A stretch of 64,000 bases of DNA. It comes from Sipunculus nudus. Its lineage: Eukaryota; Annelida; Sipuncula; Golfingiida; Sipunculidae. The position numbers and the translations under genes were made by a program. The notes below the pieces were generated by a model. That model saw nothing but the letters and a program-made list of their open reading frames with translations. It was not told where the DNA came from and ran no database searches. Position 1 is the stretch's first letter, and each line of letters begins with the position of its first letter. The stretch spans positions 71,022,929 to 71,086,928 of the forward strand of contig CM049312.1 in assembly GCA_026874595.1 (NCBI GenBank). The letters run 5' to 3'. Shown here piece after piece: positions 34,876 through 47,096 of the stretch.

Positions 34876-36494
34876 CATATTCATATGTATTCCTATTCCA
34901 ATTGCTAATAATTTTGTGTTGTGTACAAAAAACAAACTTAAAATAACAACAAGTTACCTTTTCAGTAAAAAATGAAAATACTGATTATGTTTGGCCTTTT
35001 TTGAATTTATGTGAAGTAACCAGGTCTCGAGAGACTGACCACAGAATATAGTCATGCTATTGTAATCCAAAATAAACAAAACGGTTGTTAAGATTTTAAA
35101 ATATATTAACTTGTGTTGCTACTTGCAAGTTATCATTGCTTTTACCTTAAGAGAAATATTTGTTTAATTATTTACGTTGTGAATGAATACATTTAAATTT
35201 ACAGTTTAACAACTATGTTTATAATGTTGTAGATTTTGATGTAACATGCTGTCAGTAAAATATCTAAAGATTCTTTCTGCTAAGCCCCCTAAAATTTTTC
35301 AAGAAAGACTACACGTCATGTACTGCCTACTGGATTGAATAGTTATGGCTGGGATATATTGACTGATTAAGGAATGTCTTTAATTTCTCGTTTTCTATAC
35401 ACAACCTTAATATTGGATAAAGCCTCATACATTTCAATAATGTATAGACATATTTATCAAAAACTGTATTATCATTTAGTATTAAACATGAGTTTTTAAA
35501 ATAAAGTATCATATGATAGTTCCTGGCGTAATCAACTGCCTGCTGAATAATGACATGGAAGACATAATATATTTGATAGAATTATTATTTATATTTTATA
35601 TACATGTTTAACGGAATATATCTTTGCAACCCAGACGGAAAATAATCGAGGTGTGGATTGTTGGGGGGGGGGGGGGGGTGGGCTATGACATTGGATGTCA
35701 CAGATACTTAAGTTCTGTCTGTGAATTAACTTTAGACTGTGCAGAAATCAGACTTAATGGTTTATAATAATATTTACAACATATCAACTCATGTTACTAC
35801 TTGCACAGAACCATTGCCTTCACCTAACTCTGAAAAAAATATTTATTTTTACATTTTAATTAAACGCAATTAAACTCACAGTTAAACCACTATGTTTTTA
35901 ATTTTATATATTATAAAGTTACATGCTTAAGTAAAATATCTACCTTAAGAGGTTAAAATAGTTTACACTGTGAATACACACAAATTATATTTTTACCACT
36001 TTATGTATTATGTTTTAAGTTCTAATGTTATGTGCAAAAAGAATGTTTCACTTGAAAGATAAAACAAATTAGGATTTCGTTAATACTTTACTCACAGAAC
36101 TGAACAGAAAAAGTATTGCACTGCATTCTTAATAATTAAGGAAAGACATATGAAATTTGAAAGTAGTTTAATTTGATTTTTTTTTTATATATTATGGAAT
36201 ATCTCTTTGCAGCCAAGACAGAAAATAATTGAGGTTTGGCTTGTTGATGTTAGTAATGCCCAAAAATAATAAAAATAGCAATAGCAATATTATATTATTT
36301 AAAAAAAAAATAAATTTGTCATAAACTCATTGTCATTTTTTTGTGAAGATATACAAATCATGAGGTTTGAACTCGAAATTGTATAAAAAAGCCTTTCATT
36401 ACATAAATCCATGAATGGTGTTATGGAAAAAATAATTAAGCCCCCCCCCCCAAGAATTATTAACCTGGGGAAATAAAAGTGCGTTGGTGGGTTT

Positions 36495-36690
36495 GTAGTG
36501 ACTGCACATTTGTAAGTATTCCTGGGAGCATTCCTGGATTCCAATTTGTTATCGATTATTCATTTACAGATTCCCGAGGTGCAGTAAAATTTCGTTGGGT
36601 CCGTCCACGATTGCGCAAGTTTCTTGGGAACATATACACACACCGACACACAGGAAGGGGAATGAAAATATCCTTTCGTAGGCAATTACG
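36495..36690 (+). repeat. Dispersed repeat R1, copy 3
   Basis: Matches 956-1,150 ('agtgactgcacatttgt', 'cgattattcatt', 'gaggtgcagtaaaattt', 'ttgcgcaagtttcttg'). In both places it directly follows the tail of the duplicated module, so it was part of the duplicated unit. Confidence 0.6.
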
Positions 36691-36931
36691 GGTATTATGC
36701 TGAAACACGCAGTATTTTCTGGATACGCAGTATCGATCCATAATAAGCTAAGTTAATATGTTATACAACACACATTGATTATGTTTGGTGATGACATTAT
36801 ACTCTACTGATCCATTTCAAGTTATGGAAAAACATTATACAATAATGATCCATGATAAGTTAAGTGAAACATTATACAAGTCATATCTATATACACTATC
36901 TGTCTAAATGATTATAATTAAAAAATCCAGT
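36691..36931. other. 3' side of the gypsy relic with short repeats
   Basis: On the minus strand, 'atggatca' followed by 'gtataatgt' recurs with 45-65 bp spacing (near 36,860, 36,805 and 36,745). No long terminal repeat matching the 5' side was recognised. Confidence 0.35.
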
Positions 36932-37330
36932 TCAACATTCAGGTAATCTTCTAAGACAATCTGGCCTATTGTTTAAGTTACCAGAAACAGCCTGTATCTC
37001 AAATCTAAACTCCTGCAACACTAAGGCCCACCTCAACACCCTCTTGTTCACGCACTTGGCTTTGCCAATACATTTGAGTGGTTTATGATGAGTTTGAATG
37101 TTGAATGATCTACATGACCATAACATCTCAAATTCCTGTACTGCCCAAACAGTTGCTTAACCCTCCCCCTCAATGTTACAATAATTTTCTCTCGAGCCAG
37201 TAATTTCCTGCTTGCATAACCTATCGGATGCACCATCCGATCGCGCTTCTGCATTAGGTTACTTCCGAATCCGACATTCGACGCGTTGCATTTTTGGTAA
37301 AACCGTTTACTGAAATCTGTCAGTTTCAGA
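36932..37330 (-). pseudogene. Gypsy RNase H domain remnant
   Basis: One frame gives LMQKRDRMVHPIGYASRKLL, the typical 'HPIAYASRKLLPREK' strand of gypsy RNase H. After a frameshift near 37,130 the next frame gives THHKPLKCIGKAK, LRWALVLQEFRFEIQAVSG and the end RLPEC. The catalytic Asp of the TDAS motif is replaced (CNASNVGFG). Confidence 0.8.
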
Positions 37331-37865
37331 CCATGTGGATCAGCCAGCTAAGCTTTGTGCGAGTTTTTCGCATTATCATGGACTTCTTGCTGGTCCCCCG
37401 ACCTGAGAATCTGCCACATAGCCTTTCGTCAAATCAATTTTCTTAAAATACCGGCTGTTGGCTACTTCCGTGAACAGTGTTTCTGGCTCCGGTATCGGTT
37501 CTGGATCAATGATGAGCGACTAGTTCAACTTATGGTAATCGACCACGAATCGAATATTTCCGTCGGGCTAACGCAACATAATACAGGGTGACGCAGAACT
37601 CGACTTCGATGTCTCAATTATGCCTAGTTCAGACATCTTGTTGATTTCCGATCGCATGCTCTCTCTCGCTTTGAACGGAACACGATACGGTTATGACATC
37701 ACGGATGTATCGGACGTGAGTCGAATGTTGCATTCCATGACATCGGTGAGTTTTGGGACATCTGTGAAAACTTCCCATAATGTTTATCACATCCTGTATC
37801 TCACGCCGCCGTCGCTTGCCTAGCTCGGCATTAACCTGAACGTCACGTTCAGTTTGGCTGCGCAC
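37331..37865 (-). pseudogene. Gypsy reverse transcriptase remnant, central part deleted
   Basis: The minus strand preserves, across two frames, ELGKRRRREIQDVINI, then MRSEINKMSELGIIETSKS, GNIRFVVDYHKLN, EPIPEPETLFTEV and SRYFKKIDLTKGY, with stops in between. These are the first blocks of a gypsy reverse transcriptase. After KGY only about 100 nt remain before RNase H begins, so the YxDD polymerase centre and thumb are missing. Confidence 0.75.
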
Positions 37866-38053
37866 CGTCGATGGTATGACATGTGGGAAGTTTCGTCAAC
37901 TCCCTCTAGGATAAGTTCTCCGATAACGGGAGATTCGGTTTCATCATCCAGATTATCCGGTTCTTGTTCGGATATATTCATGCCTATGGAAACCACCGCT
38001 TAATCATAATGAAGATCATTCCTTATCTGATACTGTTTAAACATGAAAGGTTT

Positions 38054-39020
38054 TCACCTTGTTGTCGACCTTGCCCGATAGCCTTGGTCACCAACTTTGC
38101 CTACAACGCTGTAGAGGCCTTTCCATTGGTCAAGAAGTTTGTTTCGGTACGTCGGGACGATCAAAAATATTTCGTCTCCGATTTCCAGTTTGCGGGTGTG
38201 CTTTCCTACGTCATAAAACTGATTATATATATCCACGAAATTGTTCAAAGACTTCCAAGCAAACGCACACGTATTGCTCAACTTATCCCAGAAATCTAGA
38301 ACGTACGGTTACGTCGTCTTGGTTTCTGCATTAAGATCGCATAGAATGCGCATGGGACCTCTCACAACTAGGCCGTAGAGCAACTCAAATGGAGTGAAAC
38401 AAGTGCTCTATTGTGATGTCTCTCTATACGCAAAGAGCATCGCGCTCAAATACAGATCCCAATCTCATGGTCTCTCCGCGCATATCCGATGAGTTGATTC
38501 TCCCACCATCCTGCTACACATGGGGTGATATGGTAATGTAGTTACCCGTTATACAGAAAAAAACAAGGCTAACTTTTTTCATGAGGTCAGATGTCAACTG
38601 ACCCCCATGTCGGTGGGTACTTCCGCCGGTACTCCCACTCGCGCATAAAACTAGACTTATGCGTCGCGGTCGCGGTGCCTATGTTCCTTAAGGCCATTGC
38701 CTCCGGTTACCGAATCACATAGTCCATAATGAATCGATGACCCTTGTCGGACGCTTGATGGATCGGGCCGACTAGAGCCATGGCGATCTTTTTTGTCAAT
38801 CAGAGGCATCTTGCCTAAGTTGGTCCCTGCCTTTCGGCGTAGTTTTATGACACATGGGACACGACTTGCAGAACGCTGCTATATCGCCGTAAATCCCCCT
38901 CCAGTAGAACTGAGCTCTTACTCGATCGTGTGTCCGCTTGATGCCCTGATGGCCAGCTATATTCGCCTCGTGGCCGAACTTCATTACGTCAGCCTGTTAC
39001 GACTGAGGTACCACGAACCT
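38054..39020 (-). pseudogene. Gypsy integrase remnant (zinc-binding, core, C-terminal)
   Basis: Zinc-binding domain: MKFGHEANIAGHQGIKRTHD, FYWRGIYGDIAAFCKSC and PMCHK give the H-H-C-C layout. Core: VGPIHQASDKGHRFIMDYV follows, with Ala where the first catalytic Asp normally stands, then several stops. C-terminal part: FAWKSLNNFVDIYNQFYD and LEIGDEIFLIVPTYRNKLL, then QWKGLYSVVGKVG, the GPY/F-type module. All in minus sense from 38,984 to 38,054. Confidence 0.8.
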
Positions 39021-39574
39021 TGATCCATCACCGCGCAATATGGACTAGGGAATCGACCTTCAACCCGGAAAGGCAGATCACTTCCGCTAGCCGACTAAGC
39101 AAGCTTCGAGTACGGAGCTAACGAGCTTTCTTCCTGTGCATTTGAAATTCGGCCGGACTCGCATCGGCAACAGGGCTTGCGACATGTAAACCTATCGTTT
39201 GCGCCTTCCGCCTAAACAAAGGATATTAACGTTGTGTTCGATGAACTGGCCCGACTCACATGCTCCTGCCTGAGGAGCAACCGGAACCGCGTTACACCTT
39301 GGCTGCCTTGCGGTTAACTAAACCCTCAAAAAGGGATTATGAGCTGCTGCCATCCTCTAGAGCTGTTAATCCGAATGACAGAGTCTCTTTATCGGAATAC
39401 GGAATAACGGTACCAACGGTTGCCGATTCGGATTCCGTATCGACCGTTGACATAGACTCAGACTTCAGCTTTGATTTAGCCCTCTAACTAAAACTGGACG
39501 AACACCACGGCTAATCAACAGCTGAACACCCTGCCTTTGGGGTTGACCTTTGCTTAGATCTGGTACTGTTTTTT

Positions 39575-40230
39575 TTTTAACATTCACGCGATATAGGTCC
39601 TAAGCTATTGCATATGAAGCAACACAAGCGATGGCTTAATCGACTAGTCACTCGATCCGCGATCCACCTCACGCTTCTCTCTTGACCGAGTTACATGCTG
39701 CCCTGCTCGGGGAACACTGCTACGGGAACTTGCCGTAAAACTCTGTAAGCCGTGGGCCTCCGTATATCTCTGCCATGCTATCTAAATCGCGGTACTTTCT
39801 CTCTTTCAAGAATACAGTGATCCTTGCTGCAACAGTTTAAATACTGTTCCCGCAACAGCAAATCAACTACAGGTTGAAGTCATCACCTAAACCTGCCATC
39901 TGGATCCAATGGTCAAGGTATCCACCAAGTCGTACAGCGAACTGACCGCGAGTTTCGCCTCGTTCTGGCAAACAAGTACGAAACGTGTAAAGATAAACCT
40001 CCTCAGTCATCTGGTAACGCTTTGAAAGAGATTACTTTAGCTTACGTAGTCCGTGGCGTCACTGACCGATAATTGCGTGTAGGTATCAAACGCCTTACCA
40101 CGAAACAAAGGACTTTTGCACAAAGCCCAGGTATCACGACCGTAGTTTCTGCACAGCGTCAAACGCTCAAAATGCTCTAGAAACGAATCTAATTTATCGT
40201 GCTGCTCATGAAACGGAAGGAATTTCGAGA
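39575..40230 (-). pseudogene. Gypsy gag remnant with CCHC-like knuckle
   Basis: Minus-strand pieces read FHEQHDKLDSFLEHFERFD, KRYQMTEEVYLYTFRTCLPE, RGETRGQFAVRLGGYLDHWI and VFLKERKYRDLDSMAEIYG. This is the helical gag type with a SCAN-like capsid, common in invertebrate gypsy elements. At 39,625-39,580 another frame gives CFICNSLGPISREC, a zinc knuckle with Pro in place of His. Stops interrupt all of it. Confidence 0.65.
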
Positions 40231-43200
40231 CCGATTCTTCACCGAGGCATCACATCAGGCTCAGCATATCCTCGCTGCTTGGCGTTCAAGGCCACTACAC
40301 ATTTGTAAACAATCTCTTCATCCTTGTAGCCTAGCGCCTGTCCACATTCGGAATGGGCTCAACGTCTCAATGGTAACTTAAACAAACCGACTATGGGAGT
40401 GAACTGTGTAACATACACAAATATCCGCAAACGAAAACATTAACCACTGACAAAATGAATCGGAAGTATCCGTATAATCACACGTGGGTTGCACCGAAAA
40501 TCAAATGACGCACAGACGGACGGACGAACATCAAGAATGTGATGTGAAAGTTTGAATATACTAATCAAAAGGAAACATCTACCTGTCGTGCGACCGAACT
40601 CGACAAATCCCCACAAACCAAGGTAAGTAAATTAAACAAAACGGCTCTGACTGCCAAACCTCTACTCTAATTTGGGTCAATATTAAACTTATAACAGTGA
40701 ATTATATTATCACTAAGTATTTATCAAGCATAAAACAGTAATGTATCACATCAAAATATTAACTTGCATTAAGTCAACGTGGAGTGTGTATATATCAGGT
40801 CTCAGCACTGACCTTCAAATTCAAATATTAAAAACAAAAAACAATTCGAACAAGTTACTACAAACGTCAGTATGAAAGTTTTACCAAATACTCAGCAAAT
40901 AAATTTCCTGACAGGATGTGAGCCTTTAAACGGCCAAATCAGTTCGGGTACGCTCACCATGAAATGTCACACCACTGGGGATGTGAATTTCTAGTTTTTC
41001 AGGCAGTCAAACCTACAGGCATACCAGCCATTAACACACTGAACGGAAACTCTGAAAGAGTTGTATGATAACCAAAAAAATGATATTAAATTATTGGGTT
41101 ACTTAAAGTTCTCGGGGGAAGGGGGTTGAAGACAGTACAAAAAAACGTTATTCATGACTTCCGCTAGTGTCTTGGCGTAATACATGTGCACACGGACCTC
41201 ATTCTAGTCCTAGAGTAATACAAAATGTGGAATCAAATCAAAACTAGCTCTCACTGCGGTTTAACTATTGATCGTCCATTAATCGCCATTCGCATGTAGC
41301 ATACTGAATGTTCCTTTAAAACCCTGAATGAACGGCTCCTTCAAGTGTAGTCTACTGGAGACCTCCAGTAACAGGATATCAAACATACATACACTCTAGC
41401 GACATTCAGCACCATTACAGTTTCAAGTCAAAACAAAGTCCCGTTCACCTTTCCTGGACGCGCGCACCAACTCAATTATGCCTGTCCTTCGGCATACAAT
41501 ACCATTGTCTCTGAAGTACTTTACAAAGTATCATCAAGGTGGCCTCCCTCAGACGGGATTCCTCAACTTGACACATGGAAGATAGCAGACCAGCCGGCTG
41601 GACTGCTGAAACTCACTCAGGAGACGCTACACTCAAGTAGAGCTCCGGTTAATTCTTTTATTAATTACTGGGATTCCTTATTACCTCATATTAGACTCAT
41701 GACGTCACAACTCCCGCTAGCCTTCTCCCCCAATAAGCACTTCCATCCACGATGGCCGTTGTCAACACACAATAAACTCAACGCAGACACGCCCGCAAGG
41801 ATGATTTTGTGGGAAAACTACCCTAAACCTACCCTTGTGGACAAGACGTCGACTACAAGACATAATTAATGTGGACACCGTCTTACAAAATCGGTTCTCA
41901 CTGGTTCATAATACACAGAAATGAATATCATAGGATGCAGGTGGCGCCTACTAACGGCTTAACTACTTTAAATTTAAACCAAAATGAAACATCTGTCATC
42001 CTGACTGTTTTTTTTTTCACGTTAATGGCTTAACATTATACTTTATCAAATTAATAAAACTGGAAAAACAATTGTCTGGTCATACTCTCATACCTAAATA
42101 TACAGTCACAATCTTCTGGTGACATTACCACGAAATTATAGGAGCATGACGGCATAATCTAAATTCCCAGATCCTTCCGAGTTGACAAGAATGTAAACGC
42201 ACACAGGATAAAAAGAAATACGCAGCTTAAACCAATAATCGAGCCTAATTTGATAACCTCCGACAACGAAGGTTGTGCGACCGGCAGCGTGTTTGTGTAC
42301 GTGTTTGTGTCCGAGCAATATCTGCTGAATTATTCTTAATGACATTTTGTGGGATAACTTTTATCCTAAATTCCCCCGTCTGCAATAAAAAATAAGCTAA
42401 TTCGCCCTTACCAACGTTCATTGTGTTATTCTCTATTTGTGCCTTAAGAGTTCATGGGCAGTAAGAGATAATTGTCGTCTCAGGTACGTCAGCATCGTAA
42501 TAATTGCGTGTACATAAATGACGCCATATTGACTTGTCCCAGTACTAATCAGGTACTGTTGAGATACTGTGTGTTTTACTGCAGCCAGATCCCCGATCTC
42601 TTCGTCAACAAAATACAACACGATCGTAATTTGTATTAGTTTGTCCAAAAACAATATCTCCATATGTTCTTATGATTTTCATTTAATTATTTGTGAAAGT
42701 TTGGGCAATAGGTATTAGAACAAAATGATTTTGATTCGTAGTTATCAACTGATACGGTTATTTAATCATGAATGCCAGGACATCGGTTGTTTACATTTTG
42801 GGGAAGGCGTGGAACTGGATACGGGTTCAGGTGGGAGTTTGCATTCTGTGAGTTCCATCCAGTGTTCATGGTATGCAGCAAATCCACTTATTAGTAAGCC
42901 TGCATAGGGTAAAAGTACATTAGACAACTGGCACGTTGGCGCACAGACATTTTCCCTTTTTTTTACAGATTGTGAATTAGAAAACGTCTTACGACCTTCC
43001 ATGTAAGAAAGCCCTAGCATCAGGAATTTAAATAACAACCTCCACGGTCCTAAATAAGAATTGATAAATATATCCAAAAAGGTCCACTTCTTACAAGATC
43101 TCTATCAAGAAATCATTTATTTTGTATGGTCAAGATAAATATGGATTAACTAAAACCTTTGGGTTGGATCAGACTGTTGGTCTGATATAAATGGCTGTTA

Positions 43201-43375
43201 GATGCTACCAGTAGGTTGAACATTGCAATTCATTACCAAGGAAAAGCCAATGTTAAAAGAATATGTGATTCTTCATGTTTCGTATTTGGTTTTATAGATT
43301 AAACTATGCTACTGTCCCATAAAAGATAGGCTGGGTAAAACATCATGGTGAGATAGGGTTTGTTATATAAACAGT
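40231..43375. other. 5' side of the gypsy relic and unassigned sequence
   Basis: GC content stays raised to about 41,900. On the minus strand, 'aattaataaaagaattaacc' near 41,650 and a following TG-start could belong to a 5' long terminal repeat, but no second copy was found. From 42,000 to 43,375 the sequence is ordinary and I see no feature. Confidence 0.35.
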
Positions 43376-43379
43376 TATT

Positions 43380-43745
43380 TTTAGCTCAGCTGACTGTAAG
43401 TCGTCTGAGCTATAGCGATCACACTTTGTCCGGTGATAATCCGGTGATGTGACGCTCAGCCGTCCGGCCGACCAAACGTCCGTTAACAGGGCACAGATCG
43501 AAAGCGTAAGACCTACACATTTCTAAATTTACATCGAGGGAGGTCCAAGGCAAATCTTGGATACCTGATATTAGGTCATGGTGACCTATATTCTGCGACC
43601 TATAGGCCGAAAAAAATTGAGACAGACAATCTGATGCGACGCAAATTGTATCCATCAGGCCTAGAATCTTCTTATGTTATATACTGTGAGATCCTGGGCA
43701 AATTTTATTGGAACCATGAACTTAGGTCACCTTTACCTAGGATTG
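43380..43745 (+). repeat. Dispersed 'TTTAGCTCAGCTGA' repeat joined to a 'cctatattctgcgac' unit
   Basis: Begins 'tttttagctcagctgact...gagctatagcgatcacactttgtccgg', then 'gtccgg...cgtccgttaacaggg', then 'ggtcatggtgacctatattc', 'ggcctagaatcttc' and 'gatcctgggcaaatt'. The second half matches the array at 1,240-2,420. The frame at 43,655-43,419 (minus) lies inside it. Confidence 0.7.
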
Positions 43746-43763
43746 GATTTTAGCCGGCGGAAA

Positions 43764-43796
43764 CCTGTTTCAGCCATCAGCCATGGCTAAAACAGG
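43764..43796. repeat. Short inverted repeat (14-bp arms, one mismatch)
   Basis: cctgtttcagccat (43,764-43,777) and atggctaaaacagg (43,783-43,796) pair with one mismatch around a 5-nt loop. Confidence 0.7.
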
Positions 43797-44499
43797 CTAA
43801 AACTAAGTTTTAACTATTTTTGACAGTTTAAGCTGCTTAAAAGTTGACTAAAACTGACAAATATTCAGTAAGAGCTAGCGTACTACTTAAAAAATGCATC
43901 ATTTGCAAGAATAGATAAAAACAGTAGGATGTTTTTTTTAATTAAAAAAAAATAACAATTGATGCAGGAAATAAACAAATATACAAATACACTTAACATT
44001 TATGTTACATCACTATGAGACCCCGCAACAAAGTCCAAATAGTGGCAATATTTATTTGGTCTGCATATTGGAAAAATTGTCCATACTGAGTTTTTCTTAT
44101 TGACTCATAATCCAGTTCCTTTGTTCCTACCAAAATTCAATATATTAAAATTGGCTTGGCTGATTTCTGTATGCCAAGTCAGTTTCGTAGCTTAGTCAAC
44201 AGGAGTCAAATTCTACTGACACCATCTATAAGGCTGCTGATGAAACCATTGAAGATTGCAGAGTCACCATCGAGGCAATAAAGCAATCAAGCCGGTCAGA
44301 TATTAAAGACATTTTGATACCAGACTGATTAAAATATCATCCAAACGCCCTTTGTGCCTGTAGCCTTATACCACAAAATAACAGTAACATACATCATAAA
44401 TCCATGATCACAAAAAAGGTAATTTAAATAAAATGAATTAAATAAAACAAATTTATCTAAATAAAGAACACTTTATTTAATGCAGACTTATAATTTGGA
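43797..44499. other. Spacer without recognisable feature
   Basis: AT-rich, no exon or repeat signature supported. Confidence 0.5.
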
Positions 44500-44890
44500 A
44501 CGGTGCTCAAAAGGTAAGTTAATCTCAAAACAAAAAAGCCTTCCTGAATTTCCTGCGAAGCTTCATTGACCTCTCTCTCTATTTCCAGTCTATCTGTTGT
44601 CTCGTCCTATGAGATATGAACGATGTATTAATGAAACATCATTACCTCTGATAATTACATTTTTAAATTGTTTTACAAGAGATGTCCTCTCACTCTGCAC
44701 ACTCTGTGGCAAGAAGAAACTTCTGTTTCTTCTTATGCGCTCTAGTTTAATGTCAGTCCCTTACCAGAGTCATCTTTTTATCTTTCTATTTCGCCCTGTG
44801 GATTAAGGGTAGAACGGAATTAGTCGGTTGAGGCGTCGGACCACGAAATATCGAATGCCAGTCAAATATCTAAACGGAGAGTCATGATCT
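44500..44890. repeat. Duplicated segment R2, copy 2
   Basis: Counterpart of 2,400-2,935, with the same order of blocks down to 'tatcgaatgc.agtcaaatatctaaacgg'. The minus-strand frame seen in copy 1 is broken here. Beyond 44,890 similarity ceases where copy 1 has its LINE. Confidence 0.75.
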
Positions 44891-47096
44891 CTGGATGCAT
44901 TTTTACTAGTCCAGTGTATGTTATATCTAAAATCCCTTTAATTGTGACATTCGATATTGAGCATATAGGAATCAGTCATTAGCGTTTAATGATAAGAATT
45001 TAACTTTGAATTGGTACCATCGACTTTTTGAGCTTCATGGAAACACAATATCACATGTTAATCAATAATCGTGTGAAGGGATTTATTATACAGTGGTAAT
45101 ATGATAAGAATATAAAATATAAGTTGAAAAACACTCACTACTCCTTTAACACGTCAATTAATACAACAACAGGTTTCCCAAAAACGTGACTGTCCAGACA
45201 GTTCCAGGGTTCCAGGGTAGGCTAGTGGATTGCTTAGGTTTTAAGCATTTCAATTTTTCTTATTTGCTTTGATTTGATTCTTGATTCAAATCATATACAC
45301 GAAACAATCATATAATCTGTCATCAAGATATGACCACTATTTTGGAAACAAAAGATGATATGACCATTAAAATGTACCGAGCTTTCTTGTGGACAATGTA
45401 AACATTTATTCTTTTATCTATTAAGGTTAAAAATATTATACAGTCTATCAGGTGACTTTCCCGGTTTAAAATATCGTGCTAATTACACCATGTATAATGA
45501 TTGACATCTCACGTAAGAAATGAGCTGGAGATAAATAGAAATATATAAAATAACTGTAAATGCAAAACATGTTATTCATCGATTACTTCAAGTAATTCGT
45601 TATTTGTAGAATGCATTGTGTTATCCCAGTTTCTCAAGAAGTAATGCATGCGAGGCTTTTAAATTTAGTAAGCAACTGAAACTGGAGATCGTCAGGACAT
45701 TTCTAGCGGGAATACAAAGACAAAACATGACTTTTTTCCTTCTCATACACGGAATTGGCAACAAAGTATCAGACCTTGTCTAAGATCATTCAATCCTAGA
45801 AATAATCTAACAAACAAAACAAGATTTTCTCTCTATGCAGTGTTTTTATTCAGACTGACCCGGTGTTGTTTGCAAATAGGTAAAAGTTTCATATATAATA
45901 CAATATGATATTAACCTCATGTGGAATGGAACTGAAAATTCAGATAGAAGTTATTTCCCGGAAATTGCTATCCGCCACCGTGAATTTTATACAGAGAAAT
46001 TCCAGTGTGCCTTTATTTTCACATTTTGCAGCCCAATGCAGTACGATCCAAGAGTGCTGATCGGATCCTTGAGTGAAAGACAAGATCCCTTTCCGTTTGA
46101 TAAGTCAGATCTCTATTTGAAATCTCCTATTGGATGTGCGATAGGTCATTACTGGTCGTCAGTATAGTTTTCCTCAATCGTATTACACTGTATATCCACC
46201 ATTTGGAGGACAGCTACAAACACATGAATAAAAATGTTCATTGTCAGAGAGGTTTGTATAAACTATACTGCTTAACTCTCTTTCTGGAATAGGTGCAATT
46301 TAGCCATGCAACAATAGAACTATAAATAAATATCTTCAGAATAAATCAAATCTGATATCAATATCCAATCAACTAATACAGGTATGTTCTATAATACTGC
46401 ATTATAGGACTGAGCACAAGTGTAAATGTAGATATGTTTCGGTATTCAAAGCCTCGCGTGATTGTTAAAGGGGCCTTATCACCAATCTAATCTTTATGAA
46501 CTAAAGCTAATCTCTTGGAGCTTTTATCAAGGTAGACAAGAGTAAACGTGTTTTTAACACACACAGGCTGCATATACACAGAGGAAGCCTGAAATCACAT
46601 AAATTCCTTTTCAGAAGGTAAGTCAATGGGCATCTTCAAGGCCCCTGGTATAACAGTAATGTATAATCTACACGGCTAAATGTGATAAACAAAATAAACC
46701 ATGCAAGACCATAAGCCTAGTGTGGTATGACTTTTTCATTTCCTTGTAACACGATTTCGCCAAATCTACACTGAAGCTTATATAATTCAAGCTCATATAA
46801 TTCACTCAAAACCCCTGCGTCAAAGCTGTAACTTGTCAAGCAGGAATTTGATAATACGTAAGGATCGATCCGAGACTTACATGTTTAAATGTGTTAAAAG
46901 TGTTTATGTACTACCGGGAGTCACGGATGCTATCTGGATTTCCGGAAGTTTAATTGTAAATTAACAATGACGTCATGTCAGCGATTACAGCATTAAAGTA
47001 TATGACTGTAAACATCTAACAAATAAAATTTCCTATTAAATGTCGATATATTTAAAGAAATTCAGCGAGAGAGACGCTTATAAGTAAAAAATATAA
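44891..47096. other. Spacer between duplicated block and gene B
   Basis: Holds the presumptive 3' UTR of gene B just below 47,097. An 82-codon open frame at 45,919-46,167 (plus) has no recognisable domain and no repeat explanation; I leave it uncalled. The sushi gene that occupies the comparable interval left of gene A is absent here. Confidence 0.4.

Larger units (their letters stand above)
31846..36480. repeat. Segmental duplication, upstream module, copy 1
   Basis: Blocks appear in the same order as at 55,036-58,450: 'gagccaggtg.tct', 'ccagtcacgaaaacatgaacacagg', 'attccatctgtaattatgct' (33-kb and 56-kb sides), 'gtttaacgacataccagtaact', 'gatcatgttgat...gtgcaagatg.aggtatcgtaatcttattct', 'tattcctattcc', 'aaccaggtctcgagagactgacca', 'tagccccctaa', 'gaatagttatggct' and 'tttgtgaagat'. 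Copy 1 is longer because of extra AT-rich stretches. Confidence 0.75.
36932..40230 (-). mobile_element. Dead Ty3/gypsy-type retrotransposon with integrase before reverse transcriptase
   Basis: Read on the minus strand the parts come in the order gag (about 40,230-39,660), CCHC-like knuckle (39,625-39,580), integrase (39,020-38,050), reverse transcriptase start (37,830-37,400) and RNase H (37,330-36,932). Sequence character is Ty3/gypsy throughout. The usual Ty3/gypsy order is reverse transcriptase, RNase H, integrase; the order seen here is that of Ty1/copia and of the Gmr1-like gypsy group. The integrase end runs into the reverse transcriptase through a 200-300-bp linker, so this is not two abutting elements on present evidence. 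Many stops and frameshifts, and the loss of the central polymerase region, make it inactive. GC content is clearly higher than in the flanks. Confidence 0.75.

Noticed and set aside
36479-36703. 74-codon plus-strand frame
   Set aside because: Coincides with dispersed repeat R1; the other copies do not keep the frame.
42725-43077. Overlapping frames with several Cys that looked sushi-like
   Set aside because: Cys spacing does not fit a sushi or VWD domain and no splice sites frame it.
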